Below, piece after piece: positions 22,172 through 30,247 of a DNA stretch of 35,417 nt. The notes below the pieces were generated by a model. That model did not search any database. It saw only the letters and a program-made list of their open reading frames with translations, and had not been told where the DNA came from. A program made the position numbers and the translations under genes. Numbering within the stretch: the stretch's first letter is position 1; the number at the start of each line of letters is the position of its first letter. Source of the DNA: Candidatus Bathyarchaeota archaeon (GTDB lineage Archaea; Thermoproteota; Bathyarchaeia; TCS64); NCBI GenBank assembly GCA_017883585.1, contig JADGNG010000031.1, forward strand, positions 1 through 35,417, read 5' to 3'.

Positions 22172-23013
22172 ATACCCACGCAGAGTACATAGCCGATGTA
22201 TTTACTCGTCTCCTTATCGTTTATCAGAACTTTCTTTGTCCCGCTTATCGCAGTGAAGCGTCTCCGCATCTCCCCGCTCCTAAGAGCGTAAACGAATAGT
22301 CTCCAAAGTGTGCCCATGAGCTTGCGCCAGCCCCCGAACTCCTCAACCATGCTCCCCGAGTAGGGCTGCTGCTGGGAGTTGGGGTACTCCTCCAGCTTAA
22401 TGGCGTCGAATCCTGCAGATTCGAAGGCTTGATGCCAAGTCCCAGGACTGCGGAGAGTGAAAGGCAGCTGGGTCAGCTCGCGGAAAACCCTCTCATTATC
22501 ATCAACCTTCAACCTGATCTCGGAGGGGACGTTCTCGGCCCTGTACATCTCATTCACGCCGAGGCAACCGCCATCCCTGAGAACCCTGACGAACTCCTGG
22601 AATGCCTTCGTGGAGTCGAGGAACTGGGAGACGAAAACGGTGATAACGGCGTCGAATGTAGCGTCGGGGAAGTCGAGGTGATAAGCATCCCCAACTTTGA
22701 ATGTGGCGCGATCAGCGAGACCAATCTCCGCCGCCCTCTTAGTCGCTTGCTGTACCATACGCTCTGCCATGTCTATGCCCACGACGGTGCACCCGTACTT
22801 CTCGGCGAGGTAGCAGGCGTTTGCCCCTGTTCCACAGCCTATCTCAAGTACCCTCGTCTCCCCAGTTATTTGGCACAGCTCGGCGAGGCGGTCTATGCTG
22901 GCGAATCCCCCAACGTTGAAGAAGGGTATGCCTATGTAGCCCATAAAGTCGTAGTAGCCGAGCTTCTCGACCTCCTCAATGCTCAACTTGTCCAACATCT
23001 TATCTTCTCCCAT
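22150..23013 (-). CDS. Class I SAM-dependent methyltransferase
   Basis: A 287-residue Rossmann-fold methyltransferase. Motif I is VLEIGCGTGANACYLAE, motif II VVGIDMAERMV, motif III the GDAYHLDFPDATFDAVI stretch, and post-motif VLRDGGCLGVNEMY. The C-terminal third is rich in aromatic and basic residues (GGWRKLMGTLWRLFVYALR) and may form a membrane-facing or substrate lid. The substrate is unknown. The first ATG is 23013. A second at 22998 is preceded by GGAGAA six bases before it and may be the true start. The gene stands alone, convergent with the ferritin-like gene. Confidence 0.9.
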   Translation of the reverse strand: MGEDKMLDKLSIEEVEKLGYYDFMGYIGIPFFNVGGFASIDRLAELCQITGETRVLEIGCGTGANACYLAEKYGCTVVGIDMAERMVQQATKRAAEIGLADRATFKVGDAYHLDFPDATFDAVITVFVSQFLDSTKAFQEFVRVLRDGGCLGVNEMYRAENVPSEIRLKVDDNERVFRELTQLPFTLRSPGTWHQAFESAGFDAIKLEEYPNSQQQPYSGSMVEEFGGWRKLMGTLWRLFVYALRSGEMRRRFTAISGTKKVLINDKETSKYIGYVLCVGIKTRKRG

Positions 23014-23118
23014 TGCGAGTACACGAGATTCAGCTTACCCTTAATGAATGACTAAACGCTTGTTCAACTGTGGATTAGGCATTATGGGTTATATTGCTCC
23101 GCCATCAACTCAGGTGTG

Positions 23119-24066
23119 ATGGCTCGCTTAGACTTCGGACTTCAGATCGAGCCCCAGTACGGATTCAGTTATGAGGGTATCCGAGTAATCGCCGAGGAGG
23201 CAGAGCGACTGGGCTTCGAGTCTCTCTGGGTCTCAGACCACTTTTTCCTAACACCCGAGTCGGTTGAAACACCTTGCCTCGAGTGTTGGACGACACTCGC
23301 CGCACTCAGCCGAGACACAAAAAAGCTCCGCCTCGGCGCTATGGTCGCCTCCCAGAGCTATCGGAACGCCGCCCTCGCTGCGAAGATGGCTGCGAGTGTC
23401 GACAACGTGAGCGGGGGAAGGCTCAACTTTGGGGTCGGCGCGGGGTGGAAGGAGGCAGAGTACTTAGCCTATGGGTACCCGTTCCCCCCGCCTGACACCC
23501 GCATCAGACAGCTCAACGATGCTCTCGAGATCGCGAAGAGGATGTGGACGGAGCAGAGGGCCACCTACGAGGGCAGGTACTACAGCATCCACGACGTCAT
23601 CTGCGCCCCGAAGCCAATTCAGAAGCCACACCCGCCCATCTGGATCGGCGGCACCGGCAGCTTCACCTTAAAGATCGCGGCGCGCCACGCGGACGCCGTC
23701 AACTTCGCGTGGACCATCACAGTCCCCCAGTTCAAGGCCAAACTCGAAGAGTTCAAGGGCTACTGCGAGGCGCGCAGCAGGGAATACACAAGCATCCGCA
23801 AGTCCGCCGGCCTCATGATCACGATGGCGGAAGACAAGGACGCCCTTGCCACCAAGCTACGGGAACGCGAGACCCGAGCCAATACGCCCTACATGAAGTA
23901 TCTAGCTAATCAGCCAGCCAATCTCGTCGGCACAACCGATCAGGTCGCTGCCCGCATCAGGGAGTACACGGCCCTCGGCGTCGATCACTTCATCCTCAGG
24001 TTCCACTTCGGGGAAGAAATCGAGGGAATGAAGCTCTTCAAAGAGAAGGTTAAGCCCCAGCTCTAG
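23119..24066 (+). CDS. Luciferase-like oxidoreductase, probably F420-dependent
   Basis: A 315-residue TIM-barrel enzyme of the bacterial luciferase-like superfamily: DFGLQIEPQYGFSYEGI, ESLWVSDHFF, GAMVASQSYRN, LNFGVGAGWKEAEY, KPHPPIWIGG, and the C-terminal HFILRFHFGEE. In archaea and actinobacteria such proteins commonly use coenzyme F420 for hydride transfer, which is inferred here. The substrate is unknown. ATG 23119 is preceded by GTG, an alternative start, and an AGGTG overlaps it. The stop shares CTAG with the convergent CoA-transferase beta gene. Confidence 0.9.
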   Translation: MARLDFGLQIEPQYGFSYEGIRVIAEEAERLGFESLWVSDHFFLTPESVETPCLECWTTLAALSRDTKKLRLGAMVASQSYRNAALAAKMAASVDNVSGGRLNFGVGAGWKEAEYLAYGYPFPPPDTRIRQLNDALEIAKRMWTEQRATYEGRYYSIHDVICAPKPIQKPHPPIWIGGTGSFTLKIAARHADAVNFAWTITVPQFKAKLEEFKGYCEARSREYTSIRKSAGLMITMAEDKDALATKLRERETRANTPYMKYLANQPANLVGTTDQVAARIREYTALGVDHFILRFHFGEEIEGMKLFKEKVKPQL

Positions 24067-24845
24067 CCGATGACGATCTTATTCGGGTCAAGCTCCTCCC
24101 TGAGTAGGCGAAGTTCCTCTGAGCTTGGCATCTCTGTCGTCGGGACATCTTCGGGGATTATGAGCTTGAAGCCCGTGTTATCGACAATATCCTTCACTGA
24201 TACACCGGGGTGGGTGGAGACGAGGTTCATCCTCTTCGACTCTGTGTCGAAGCCCATGACGCCGAGCTGGGTGATAACCCTGTAGGGCCCCGTGTTGCGG
24301 GGCAGCCCTGCCTTCTCCCTCGCGCCGGGCCCTGAGAGATAACCGGGTGTTGTTAGGTAGTCGAGTCTCTCTACGAACTTGCGCGTGTCCTGACGCATGA
24401 GGACAATTGTGCGCCAGCAGAGACTACCTAGGTCGTTGGCTCCCCCGCTCCCGGGTAGGCGTGTCTTAGGCTGATCATGCTGCCCGATACAGGTGGTGTT
24501 GAGGTTGCCGAACTGGTCTATCTGGGCAGCGCCGAGGAAGCCGTAGTCGATGTGGCCGAGCTGGGCGCAGCTCATCACGTAGTCCATACTCGCCGCCATC
24601 ACGGCCTTGTAGAAGGTTCGGCTGTCACCCACGCTGATGGGTATCGCTGGTATCTTGGGGCCAATTCCCCCAGCCTCGAAGACGACGAGGAGGTTCGGGG
24701 CGTGCGTCCTCTGCGCTAGCATCGACGCTATGATGGGGAGTCCAGTGCCGACGAAGACGGATTTGCCGTCCTCAAGGACCCTGGATGCGGCACACGCCAT
24801 AAGCTCAGTTGGGTTGTATGCCAAAGCATTCACCTCTTCGCCCAC
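24063..24845 (-). CDS. CoA-transferase beta subunit (glutaconate CoA-transferase-like)
   Basis: A 260-residue subunit B of a family I CoA-transferase: VFVGTGLPIIASMLAQRTHAP, and FEAGGIGP with the Glu at the position of the catalytic residue. Then come DYGFLGAAQIDQFGNLNTTCIG and a C-terminal HPGVSVKDIVDNTGF. It should transfer CoA between an acyl-CoA and a carboxylic acid together with the alpha subunit. Start codon choice is GTG 24845 or GTG 24833; the latter overlaps the alpha stop as GTGA and is attractive. The gene ends head-on with the luciferase-like gene. Glutaconate, 3-oxoadipate or acetoacetate substrates are all possible. Confidence 0.9.
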   Translation of the reverse strand: MGEEVNALAYNPTELMACAASRVLEDGKSVFVGTGLPIIASMLAQRTHAPNLLVVFEAGGIGPKIPAIPISVGDSRTFYKAVMAASMDYVMSCAQLGHIDYGFLGAAQIDQFGNLNTTCIGQHDQPKTRLPGSGGANDLGSLCWRTIVLMRQDTRKFVERLDYLTTPGYLSGPGAREKAGLPRNTGPYRVITQLGVMGFDTESKRMNLVSTHPGVSVKDIVDNTGFKLIIPEDVPTTEMPSSEELRLLREELDPNKIVIG

Positions 24846-25861
24846 GGGGCCGAGAGCGGCTCCTCAAGCCTCTCCAGCCTCCGCAGGTACCCCATCTTCT
24901 TCTCCCCGCCGACGAGGGCGACGTACTCAGCGAAGTCCTCGACGGGGTAGACGTACTTTTCGAGGTACTGCTTCACACCATCCTCGCTTCTGCTGAGCGC
25001 GAGCCACTCCGCCATGTGCTCCTCGTCGCTATAGTAGAGGAGCGGCATGTTCCCCGGGTGGCTCCCATAGGGGACCTCGCAGACGGCGTCGACCGTGAAG
25101 AAGGGAATGACTGTGCGGTCGGGTGCCGCCCTAATCTCGTCCTCGGGCACAATCTCCTCCGTGGTGATTATGAGTCTCTTCGCCGCCATCGCAAGCTCCT
25201 TGTCCTCGATTATCGTACCGTCGATCTGACAGTTCCCATACTTGTCGCAACGGTGGACGTGCACGAAGGCAAAGTCTGGGTAACAGGCGGGGATTAGGCA
25301 AATGGGCTTCCCCGTGTAGGGGTCCTCGACGACCTTCGAGCTGCTGTGCTTGAAGGTGTCCGTCCCCATCATGACCCGCGCGGGGAGCCAGGGGAGCCCC
25401 ATCGCTGCCGCCTTAAACCTCCACTGGAAAGCAGCATTACTCAGCTCCGCCACGATCTTGACCTTCCCGCCCTCTACGGCGCGGCGACCCGCGGGGCTGA
25501 GCCCGCGTAGCTCGTGACCGAAGGCGTAAGCACACTCAACCCGGTCTACGACACCTGAAGCTATGAGGACATCCACGTCGTGCACCGCAGTCTTCCCGGC
25601 GATGGCGAGGTTCCTCCTCCTCTGTCGTATCATCTCGTAGATGCCCGCCATGCTGACGCGCACGTGGCCGAAGCCACCCATGGCGAGGTATCCCCCATCA
25701 TAGGTGAATTTCGATATCGCTTCCTTGATGGGCATAACCTTGTCGGTAAGCTGCCTGCTCTTCTTCGTCGACATCCAGTCCCGGGCGTCGTCGGGGTCCA
25801 TCCAGGCGAGCAGCTCGCCTCTGCCCTCTTCAAGCACCTTCAGGCTTGGGACCCTCCTCAA
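24830..25861 (-). CDS. CoA-transferase alpha subunit (glutaconate CoA-transferase-like)
   Basis: A 343-residue subunit A: the family region DKVMPIKEAISKFTYDGG, then LAMGGFGHVRVSMAGIYEMI, RRRNLAIAGKTAVHD, AFGHELRGLSPAGRRAVE, LPWLPARVMMGTDTFKHSS and DFAFVHVHRCDKYGN. An extra N-terminal segment of about 35 residues (EEGRGELLAWMDPDDARDW) precedes the canonical start; I recall similar extensions in relatives. The start is uncertain: TTG 25861, GTG 25837 (overlapping the cupin stop) or a later ATG. It is the middle gene of a cupin, alpha, beta set, all overlapping. Confidence 0.9.
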   Translation of the reverse strand: MRRVPSLKVLEEGRGELLAWMDPDDARDWMSTKKSRQLTDKVMPIKEAISKFTYDGGYLAMGGFGHVRVSMAGIYEMIRQRRRNLAIAGKTAVHDVDVLIASGVVDRVECAYAFGHELRGLSPAGRRAVEGGKVKIVAELSNAAFQWRFKAAAMGLPWLPARVMMGTDTFKHSSSKVVEDPYTGKPICLIPACYPDFAFVHVHRCDKYGNCQIDGTIIEDKELAMAAKRLIITTEEIVPEDEIRAAPDRTVIPFFTVDAVCEVPYGSHPGNMPLLYYSDEEHMAEWLALSRSEDGVKQYLEKYVYPVEDFAEYVALVGGEKKMGYLRRLERLEEPLSAPWAKR

Positions 25862-26240
25862 TGCCGACGGGCACGGGCTCAGCGGGCTTCGACTCCTCCT
25901 CCGTGAAGAGGTTGAGAATGAATAAGGCGAGCGGTACCGTCCCTGGGTTGACGAACCTATGCCCCTCCCCGGATGGTACGGTGACTATCATCGCCTCACG
26001 CAGCTCCTGGGTAGCTTCCTTCGTCTCGATCTTGCAGCTGCCAGTGAGGACGACGGCGACGTGCTCCCGGACGTGGCTGTGGAATGCCGTGTGCCCACCC
26101 GGGCTTATTCGGAGAATCCTGCTGCTGAACGCCTTGAGGTCCACCCTCTTCAGGACGACATCCACGGAGTTGACGCCCTGGGAGCCCTCCTCCCTCTCTG
26201 GCTCCCCCGGCTCCTCATTGAGCTTCCTCACCCTGATCAA
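25830..26240 (-). CDS. Small cupin-domain protein
   Basis: A 136-residue single cupin. The first motif is seen in GGHTAFHSHVREHVAVVLTGS, with histidines and a glutamate in the usual metal-ligand pattern. The second is PSGEGHRFVNPGTVPLALF. The C-terminal tail is proline/glutamate-rich (EEESKPAEPVPVGIEEGP). The start appears to be TTG at 26238-26240. It heads the CoA-transferase operon, overlapping the alpha gene by up to 32 bases. Its role could be as a sensor, isomerase or stability factor for that pathway; nothing more specific is visible. Confidence 0.88.
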   Translation of the reverse strand: MIRVRKLNEEPGEPEREEGSQGVNSVDVVLKRVDLKAFSSRILRISPGGHTAFHSHVREHVAVVLTGSCKIETKEATQELREAMIVTVPSGEGHRFVNPGTVPLALFILNLFTEEESKPAEPVPVGIEEGPKPEGA

Positions 26241-26336
26241 TTAGTTCACCGATGAACCAGTTAGGGGGAGGCGCGCATTTCATACTTTGCATCCCCCGGT
26301 GAAGAGTTTAACCGGCGCAGTGGCGACTCTTCAACG

Positions 26337-27500
26337 GTGAGCACGGTGAGCATCCTGATCGGTACTTCGGGGTGGAGCTACGACGAGTGGATAGGCCCAT
26401 TCTATGATAAGAAGCAGGGAATGTTCACGAACTACACCAAGGTCTTCCGGACGTCGGAGATCAACAGCACCTTCTACAGCTACCCCACCGAGCGCCTAGT
26501 CGAGGGGTGGACGCGCAACGCGCCTCCAGGATTCGTCTTCGCCACTAAGCTCCCCCAGCTCATAACCCACGACAAGTGGCTCAAGCTCAGCGAAGGCGTC
26601 GAGGATGACATGTGGAGGTTCATCCACCTCATGCAGCCCCTAGCCGAGAAGCTTGGTCCAATACTCATTCAGACCCGCCCCATGTTCACCTACAAGGAGA
26701 GCGCCGGCGACCTCGAGAAGTTCCTCGAAATCCTCCCTAAAAACCACGAGTGGGCGATAGAGTTCCGCCACGACAGTTGGCTTAGGAAGGAGACATATGG
26801 GATACTGGAGAAGAACAACGTCGCCTACACTATCGTGGACGAGCCGCTGCTGCCCCCGGAGACGCACGTCACCGCCGACTTCGCCTACATCCGCTGGCAC
26901 GGGCAGGGCAAGCGCTTATGGTACGACTACGAGTACACGAAGCCTCAGCTGGAGGAGTGGAAGCCGAAGGTTGAGGAGGTTGCGAAGAAGGCGAAGAGGA
27001 CCTACGGTTACTTCAACAATCACTTCAACGCCTCCGCGGTGAAGAATGCGATAGAGTTCCTGCAGAGCATGGGGACAGCCTCCCCGGAGCAGGAGTCGGC
27101 CCTCGCCAAGATCAAGGAGCACAGGAGCGGCGCCTTCCGCCCCGGGGGCATCCAACCCCTCGAATCCTACAAGGAGCAGGAGGAGGGGCTAAGCGTCGCC
27201 GACCTCCTCACCCACTTCACAGATAACGGTCGCCTCTCCCGCGCTGAGCAGATGCCTGAGGAGGTAAAGATCACATTCAGCACCAAGGACCTCATCAAGG
27301 CGAAGATTAAAGACTACACCATCGAAGTCGACCTGTCCGGCAAGGTCCTCCGCCACGACTGCGACGACTGGAAGAAGACCACAGACAGGAAGCGGATGTG
27401 CAAGCACGTCGACAAGTTCTTCCTCAGCCTCCCACCGGGGCAAGCACGGAAGATCCTGGAGAAGATCTGGGAGCAGAAGGACGACTGGACCTTCGAGTGA
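26337..27500 (+). CDS. DUF72 (YecE-like) domain fused to a C-terminal SWIM-like zinc motif
   Basis: A 387-residue protein. Residues about 1-245 are a DUF72 TIM-barrel-like domain (LIGTSGWSYDEW, EINSTFYSYPTE, FVFATKLPQ, EWAIEFRHDSW, FAYIRWHG, TYGYFNNHFNASA). A charged linker follows. Residues about 310-387 hold KVLRHDCDDW...RMCKHVDKF, reading H340-x-C342-x12-C355-x-H357. That is close to the SWIM pattern CxC-xn-CxH with the first Cys replaced by His. DUF72 function is unknown; SWIM domains bind nucleic acid or protein. The start is GTG at 26337 or 26346, the latter with GGTGA five bases before. It lies 33 bases upstream of the rhamnulokinase gene. Confidence 0.88.
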   Translation: MSTVSILIGTSGWSYDEWIGPFYDKKQGMFTNYTKVFRTSEINSTFYSYPTERLVEGWTRNAPPGFVFATKLPQLITHDKWLKLSEGVEDDMWRFIHLMQPLAEKLGPILIQTRPMFTYKESAGDLEKFLEILPKNHEWAIEFRHDSWLRKETYGILEKNNVAYTIVDEPLLPPETHVTADFAYIRWHGQGKRLWYDYEYTKPQLEEWKPKVEEVAKKAKRTYGYFNNHFNASAVKNAIEFLQSMGTASPEQESALAKIKEHRSGAFRPGGIQPLESYKEQEEGLSVADLLTHFTDNGRLSRAEQMPEEVKITFSTKDLIKAKIKDYTIEVDLSGKVLRHDCDDWKKTTDRKRMCKHVDKFFLSLPPGQARKILEKIWEQKDDWTFE

Positions 27501-27502
27501 CG

Positions 27503-27512
27503 CGTTATATAC
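27503..27512 (+). promoter_or_regulatory. TATA-like box before rhamnulokinase, probably leaderless
   Basis: CGTTATATAC lies about 26 bases upstream of the GTG start at 27534. This is the distance expected when transcription starts at the first codon. It indicates that the rhamnose genes have their own promoter, separate from the DUF72 gene. Confidence 0.5.
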
Positions 27513-27533
27513 TGAATCCACGTTTTCTGTTTC

Positions 27534-28997
27534 GTGTCTCGGTATCTGGCCTTCGACCTCGGGTCCTCTAGCGGCAGGGCCATGCTCGGGGTGCTAGGTG
27601 ACGACGATAAGCTCGCCGTCTCCGAAGTGCACAGGTTCCCTAACGGCCCTGTGAACATCGACAGGCACGCACACTGGGACACAGGTAAGCTGCTGACTGA
27701 GGTGCACGAGGGCTTACGCCGGTGCAGGGGCGACCCAGACAGCATAGGCGTGGACTCGTGGGGCGTAGACTACGTCCTACTAGACGAGAGGGGCAGGATG
27801 AGGAATCTACCCTACTCGTACCGAGACAGTCGGACAGAGGGTGCTATAGAGGACTTCGCGAAGAAGATACCTCTGAAGGAGCTATACGAGCGAACCGGGA
27901 TACAGGTGATCATATTCAACACCCTCTTCCAACTCCAAGCCGCCATGAGGGATGAGCCGAATACACTCCGTTCCGCAAATCGTCTGCTCATGATCGCGGA
28001 TTACTTCAACTACCAGCTCACTGGCGTCCCCGCGTCGGAGTTCACCCTCGCATCGACGACCCAGCTCGTCAACCCGTGGAGCCACAGTTGGGATGACGAG
28101 GTCATATCTACGCTCGGCATCCCGAGGAGACTCTTCCAGGGGATAGTCGAGCCAGGGACTATACTAGGTAAACTAAACAGGGAGACGCGCGACGCGACTG
28201 GTTTGGGGAACGTCCCCGTCGCCGCTGTGGGGTGCCACGACACGGGCTCCGCCGTCGCCGCGGTCCCCGCCGAGGGGGATGACTTCGCCTACATCAGCTC
28301 GGGGACCTGGAGCCTCATGGGCGTGGAGTCGAGGAAACCAATAGTCAACGCGGCGTCCCTCCGTTACAATATCACGAACGAGGGAGGAGTGGAGGACACA
28401 TACCGGGTGCTGAAGAACATCGGGGGGCTCTGGCTTCTACAGGAATGTCGTAGGGCTTGGGGAAGTAGCGAAAGCTACGACGCGCTCGTAGCCCTCGCCG
28501 AGGCAGCGGGGCCACACATCGCCGTCATAGACCCCGACTGGCACGGTTTCCTCAACCCGCCCTCGATGCCTGACGCCATCGTTGGATACTGCACAAAGAC
28601 GGGGCAAAAGCCGCCCCAGGGCCATGGAGAGATAATACGCATCGTACTGGAGGGGCTCGCCCTCGCTTACAGGCACACACTCACCCAGCTAGAGGAAGCA
28701 ACGGCGAGGAGAATCCGGAGGATACACATCGTCGGTGGCGGCTCGCGGAACGGACTGCTCAGCCGCTTCGCGGCGGACTCCATGGGGAGGCAAGTATATA
28801 CGGGCCCCGCGGAGGCGACGGCCATTGGTAACTTGCTCGTCCAAGCCATGGCGATGGGCAGGGTCAGGGACCTCAACCATATAAGGAAAATAGTAAGAGG
28901 CTCATCAGATATCCTTGAGTACGAACCCGGTGACACCCGGGCGTGGGACGAGGCTTACAATAAGTTCACCGAATTAAGGGAGATGAAGATTGAATGA
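27534..28997 (+). CDS. rhaB: Rhamnulokinase (FGGY kinase)
   Basis: A 487-residue FGGY-family kinase. The N-terminal ATPase motif is AFDLGSSSGRAMLG, with VDSWGVDYVLLDERG, the sugar-binding YRDSRTEG, TTQLVNPW, GCHDTGSAVAAVP, SSGTWSLMG, and the C-terminal VGGGSRNGLLSRFAADS. These match RhaB, which phosphorylates L-rhamnulose to L-rhamnulose-1-phosphate. The start is GTG 27534, close to the TATA box. The stop overlaps the ATG of the rhamnose isomerase gene (ATGA), so the two are co-translated. No aldolase (rhaD) or regulator is in the window. Confidence 0.95.
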   Translation: MSRYLAFDLGSSSGRAMLGVLGDDDKLAVSEVHRFPNGPVNIDRHAHWDTGKLLTEVHEGLRRCRGDPDSIGVDSWGVDYVLLDERGRMRNLPYSYRDSRTEGAIEDFAKKIPLKELYERTGIQVIIFNTLFQLQAAMRDEPNTLRSANRLLMIADYFNYQLTGVPASEFTLASTTQLVNPWSHSWDDEVISTLGIPRRLFQGIVEPGTILGKLNRETRDATGLGNVPVAAVGCHDTGSAVAAVPAEGDDFAYISSGTWSLMGVESRKPIVNAASLRYNITNEGGVEDTYRVLKNIGGLWLLQECRRAWGSSESYDALVALAEAAGPHIAVIDPDWHGFLNPPSMPDAIVGYCTKTGQKPPQGHGEIIRIVLEGLALAYRHTLTQLEEATARRIRRIHIVGGGSRNGLLSRFAADSMGRQVYTGPAEATAIGNLLVQAMAMGRVRDLNHIRKIVRGSSDILEYEPGDTRAWDEAYNKFTELREMKIE

Positions 28998-30247
28998 ATG
29001 CTGAGAAGGCATACGATCTGGCTGGGAAGATCTACGCCGAGTTCGGTGTAGATGTCGAACAGGCGACTAAGAAGCTGGCGGAAAAGAGCATTTCGCTACA
29101 ATGCTGGCAGGGGGACGACGTGGCGGGCTTCGAGAAGACCGGCATCGCCCTCACGGGCGGCATAATGGCGACGGGCAACTACCCCGGCAAGCCGAGGAAC
29201 GCCGCTGAGCTCCGCGGCGACCTGGAGGAGGCGATGAGCCTCATACCCGGCCCGCACAGGGTTAACCTGCAGGCAATTTACGGCGAGTTTAATGGAAAGG
29301 TCGATAGGGACGAATTCGAGCCGGAGCACTTTGACGGCTGGGTCTCATGGGCGAAGGATAAGAACTTGGGCCTCGATTTCAACTCCACTTACTTCAGCCA
29401 TCCCCAATCAGACACTGGCTTCACCCTCAGCAGCAAGGACGAGGGGACCCGCTGCTTCTGGGTCGAGCACGCCAAACGTTCGCGTCGAATCTCGGCCTAC
29501 ATCGGTAAGCGACTCGACACGCCCTGCATACATGACCTCTGGATACCCGACGGCATGAAAGACAGCTGCGTCGACAGGATGGGGTACAGGAGACTGCTGA
29601 CGAAGTCCCTCGACGAGATATATGCGGAGAAGTATCCACAGGGACACCTCAAAGACACTCTGGAGTCGAAGCTCTTCGGACTCGGTAGCGAGTGCTATGT
29701 AGTAGGGAGCCACGACTTCTACCTCGCCTATGCGCTGAAGCACAGTCTACTCGTCTGCATCGACATGGGCCACTACCATCCGACAGAATCGATAGGGGAC
29801 AAGTTGAGCGCCATACTCCTGCAGATGCCCGAGCTGATGTTACACGTGAGCCGAGGCGTCCGCTGGGACAGCGACCACGTCCCCGTTGTCGACGACCAGC
29901 TCCGCGACACGATGCTCGAGGTCGTCCGCTGCGACGCCCTCGACAGGGTCCACCTCGCCCTCGACTACTTCGACGCTAGTATAAACAGGGTCGCGGCGTG
30001 GATCGTGGGTGGACGAGCCACCCAGAAGGCGCTGCTCTCCGCACTACTGGAGCCCCACAAGATGCTTCTGGAGGCGGAGGAGGCTGGCGACTACACAGGG
30101 CGCCTCGCGCTGCTCGAGGAGGCGAAGGCGCTGCCCCTAGGAGCCGTCTGGAACAAGTTCTGCGCGGACCAGGGCGTCCCGTCGGATCACGAGTGGATGA
30201 ACGAGATCAGAAAATACGAGAAGAATGTCCAGAGCAAGAGGCACTAG
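28994..30247 (+). CDS. rhaA: L-rhamnose isomerase
   Basis: A 417-residue enzyme, nearly the same length as E. coli RhaA. Motifs are LTGGIMATGNYPGKPRNAAELRGD, LGLDFNSTYFSHP, DLWIPDGMKDS, VGSHDFYLAYALKH, DMGHYHPTES and VRWDSDHVPVVDD, which include the metal-binding His and Asp residues. It converts L-rhamnose to L-rhamnulose, the substrate of the preceding kinase. This isomerase-kinase route is typical of bacteria; haloarchaea are known to use an oxidative route instead. The stop shares CTAG with the convergent dtdA. Confidence 0.96.
   Translation: MNAEKAYDLAGKIYAEFGVDVEQATKKLAEKSISLQCWQGDDVAGFEKTGIALTGGIMATGNYPGKPRNAAELRGDLEEAMSLIPGPHRVNLQAIYGEFNGKVDRDEFEPEHFDGWVSWAKDKNLGLDFNSTYFSHPQSDTGFTLSSKDEGTRCFWVEHAKRSRRISAYIGKRLDTPCIHDLWIPDGMKDSCVDRMGYRRLLTKSLDEIYAEKYPQGHLKDTLESKLFGLGSECYVVGSHDFYLAYALKHSLLVCIDMGHYHPTESIGDKLSAILLQMPELMLHVSRGVRWDSDHVPVVDDQLRDTMLEVVRCDALDRVHLALDYFDASINRVAAWIVGGRATQKALLSALLEPHKMLLEAEEAGDYTGRLALLEEAKALPLGAVWNKFCADQGVPSDHEWMNEIRKYEKNVQSKRH

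Noticed and set aside
24063-25861. CoA-transferase pair as IpdA/IpdB-type steroid ring hydrolases
   Set aside because: The beta subunit keeps a Glu in FEAGG at the catalytic position, and no steroid-degradation genes are nearby, so a normal family I transferase is more likely.
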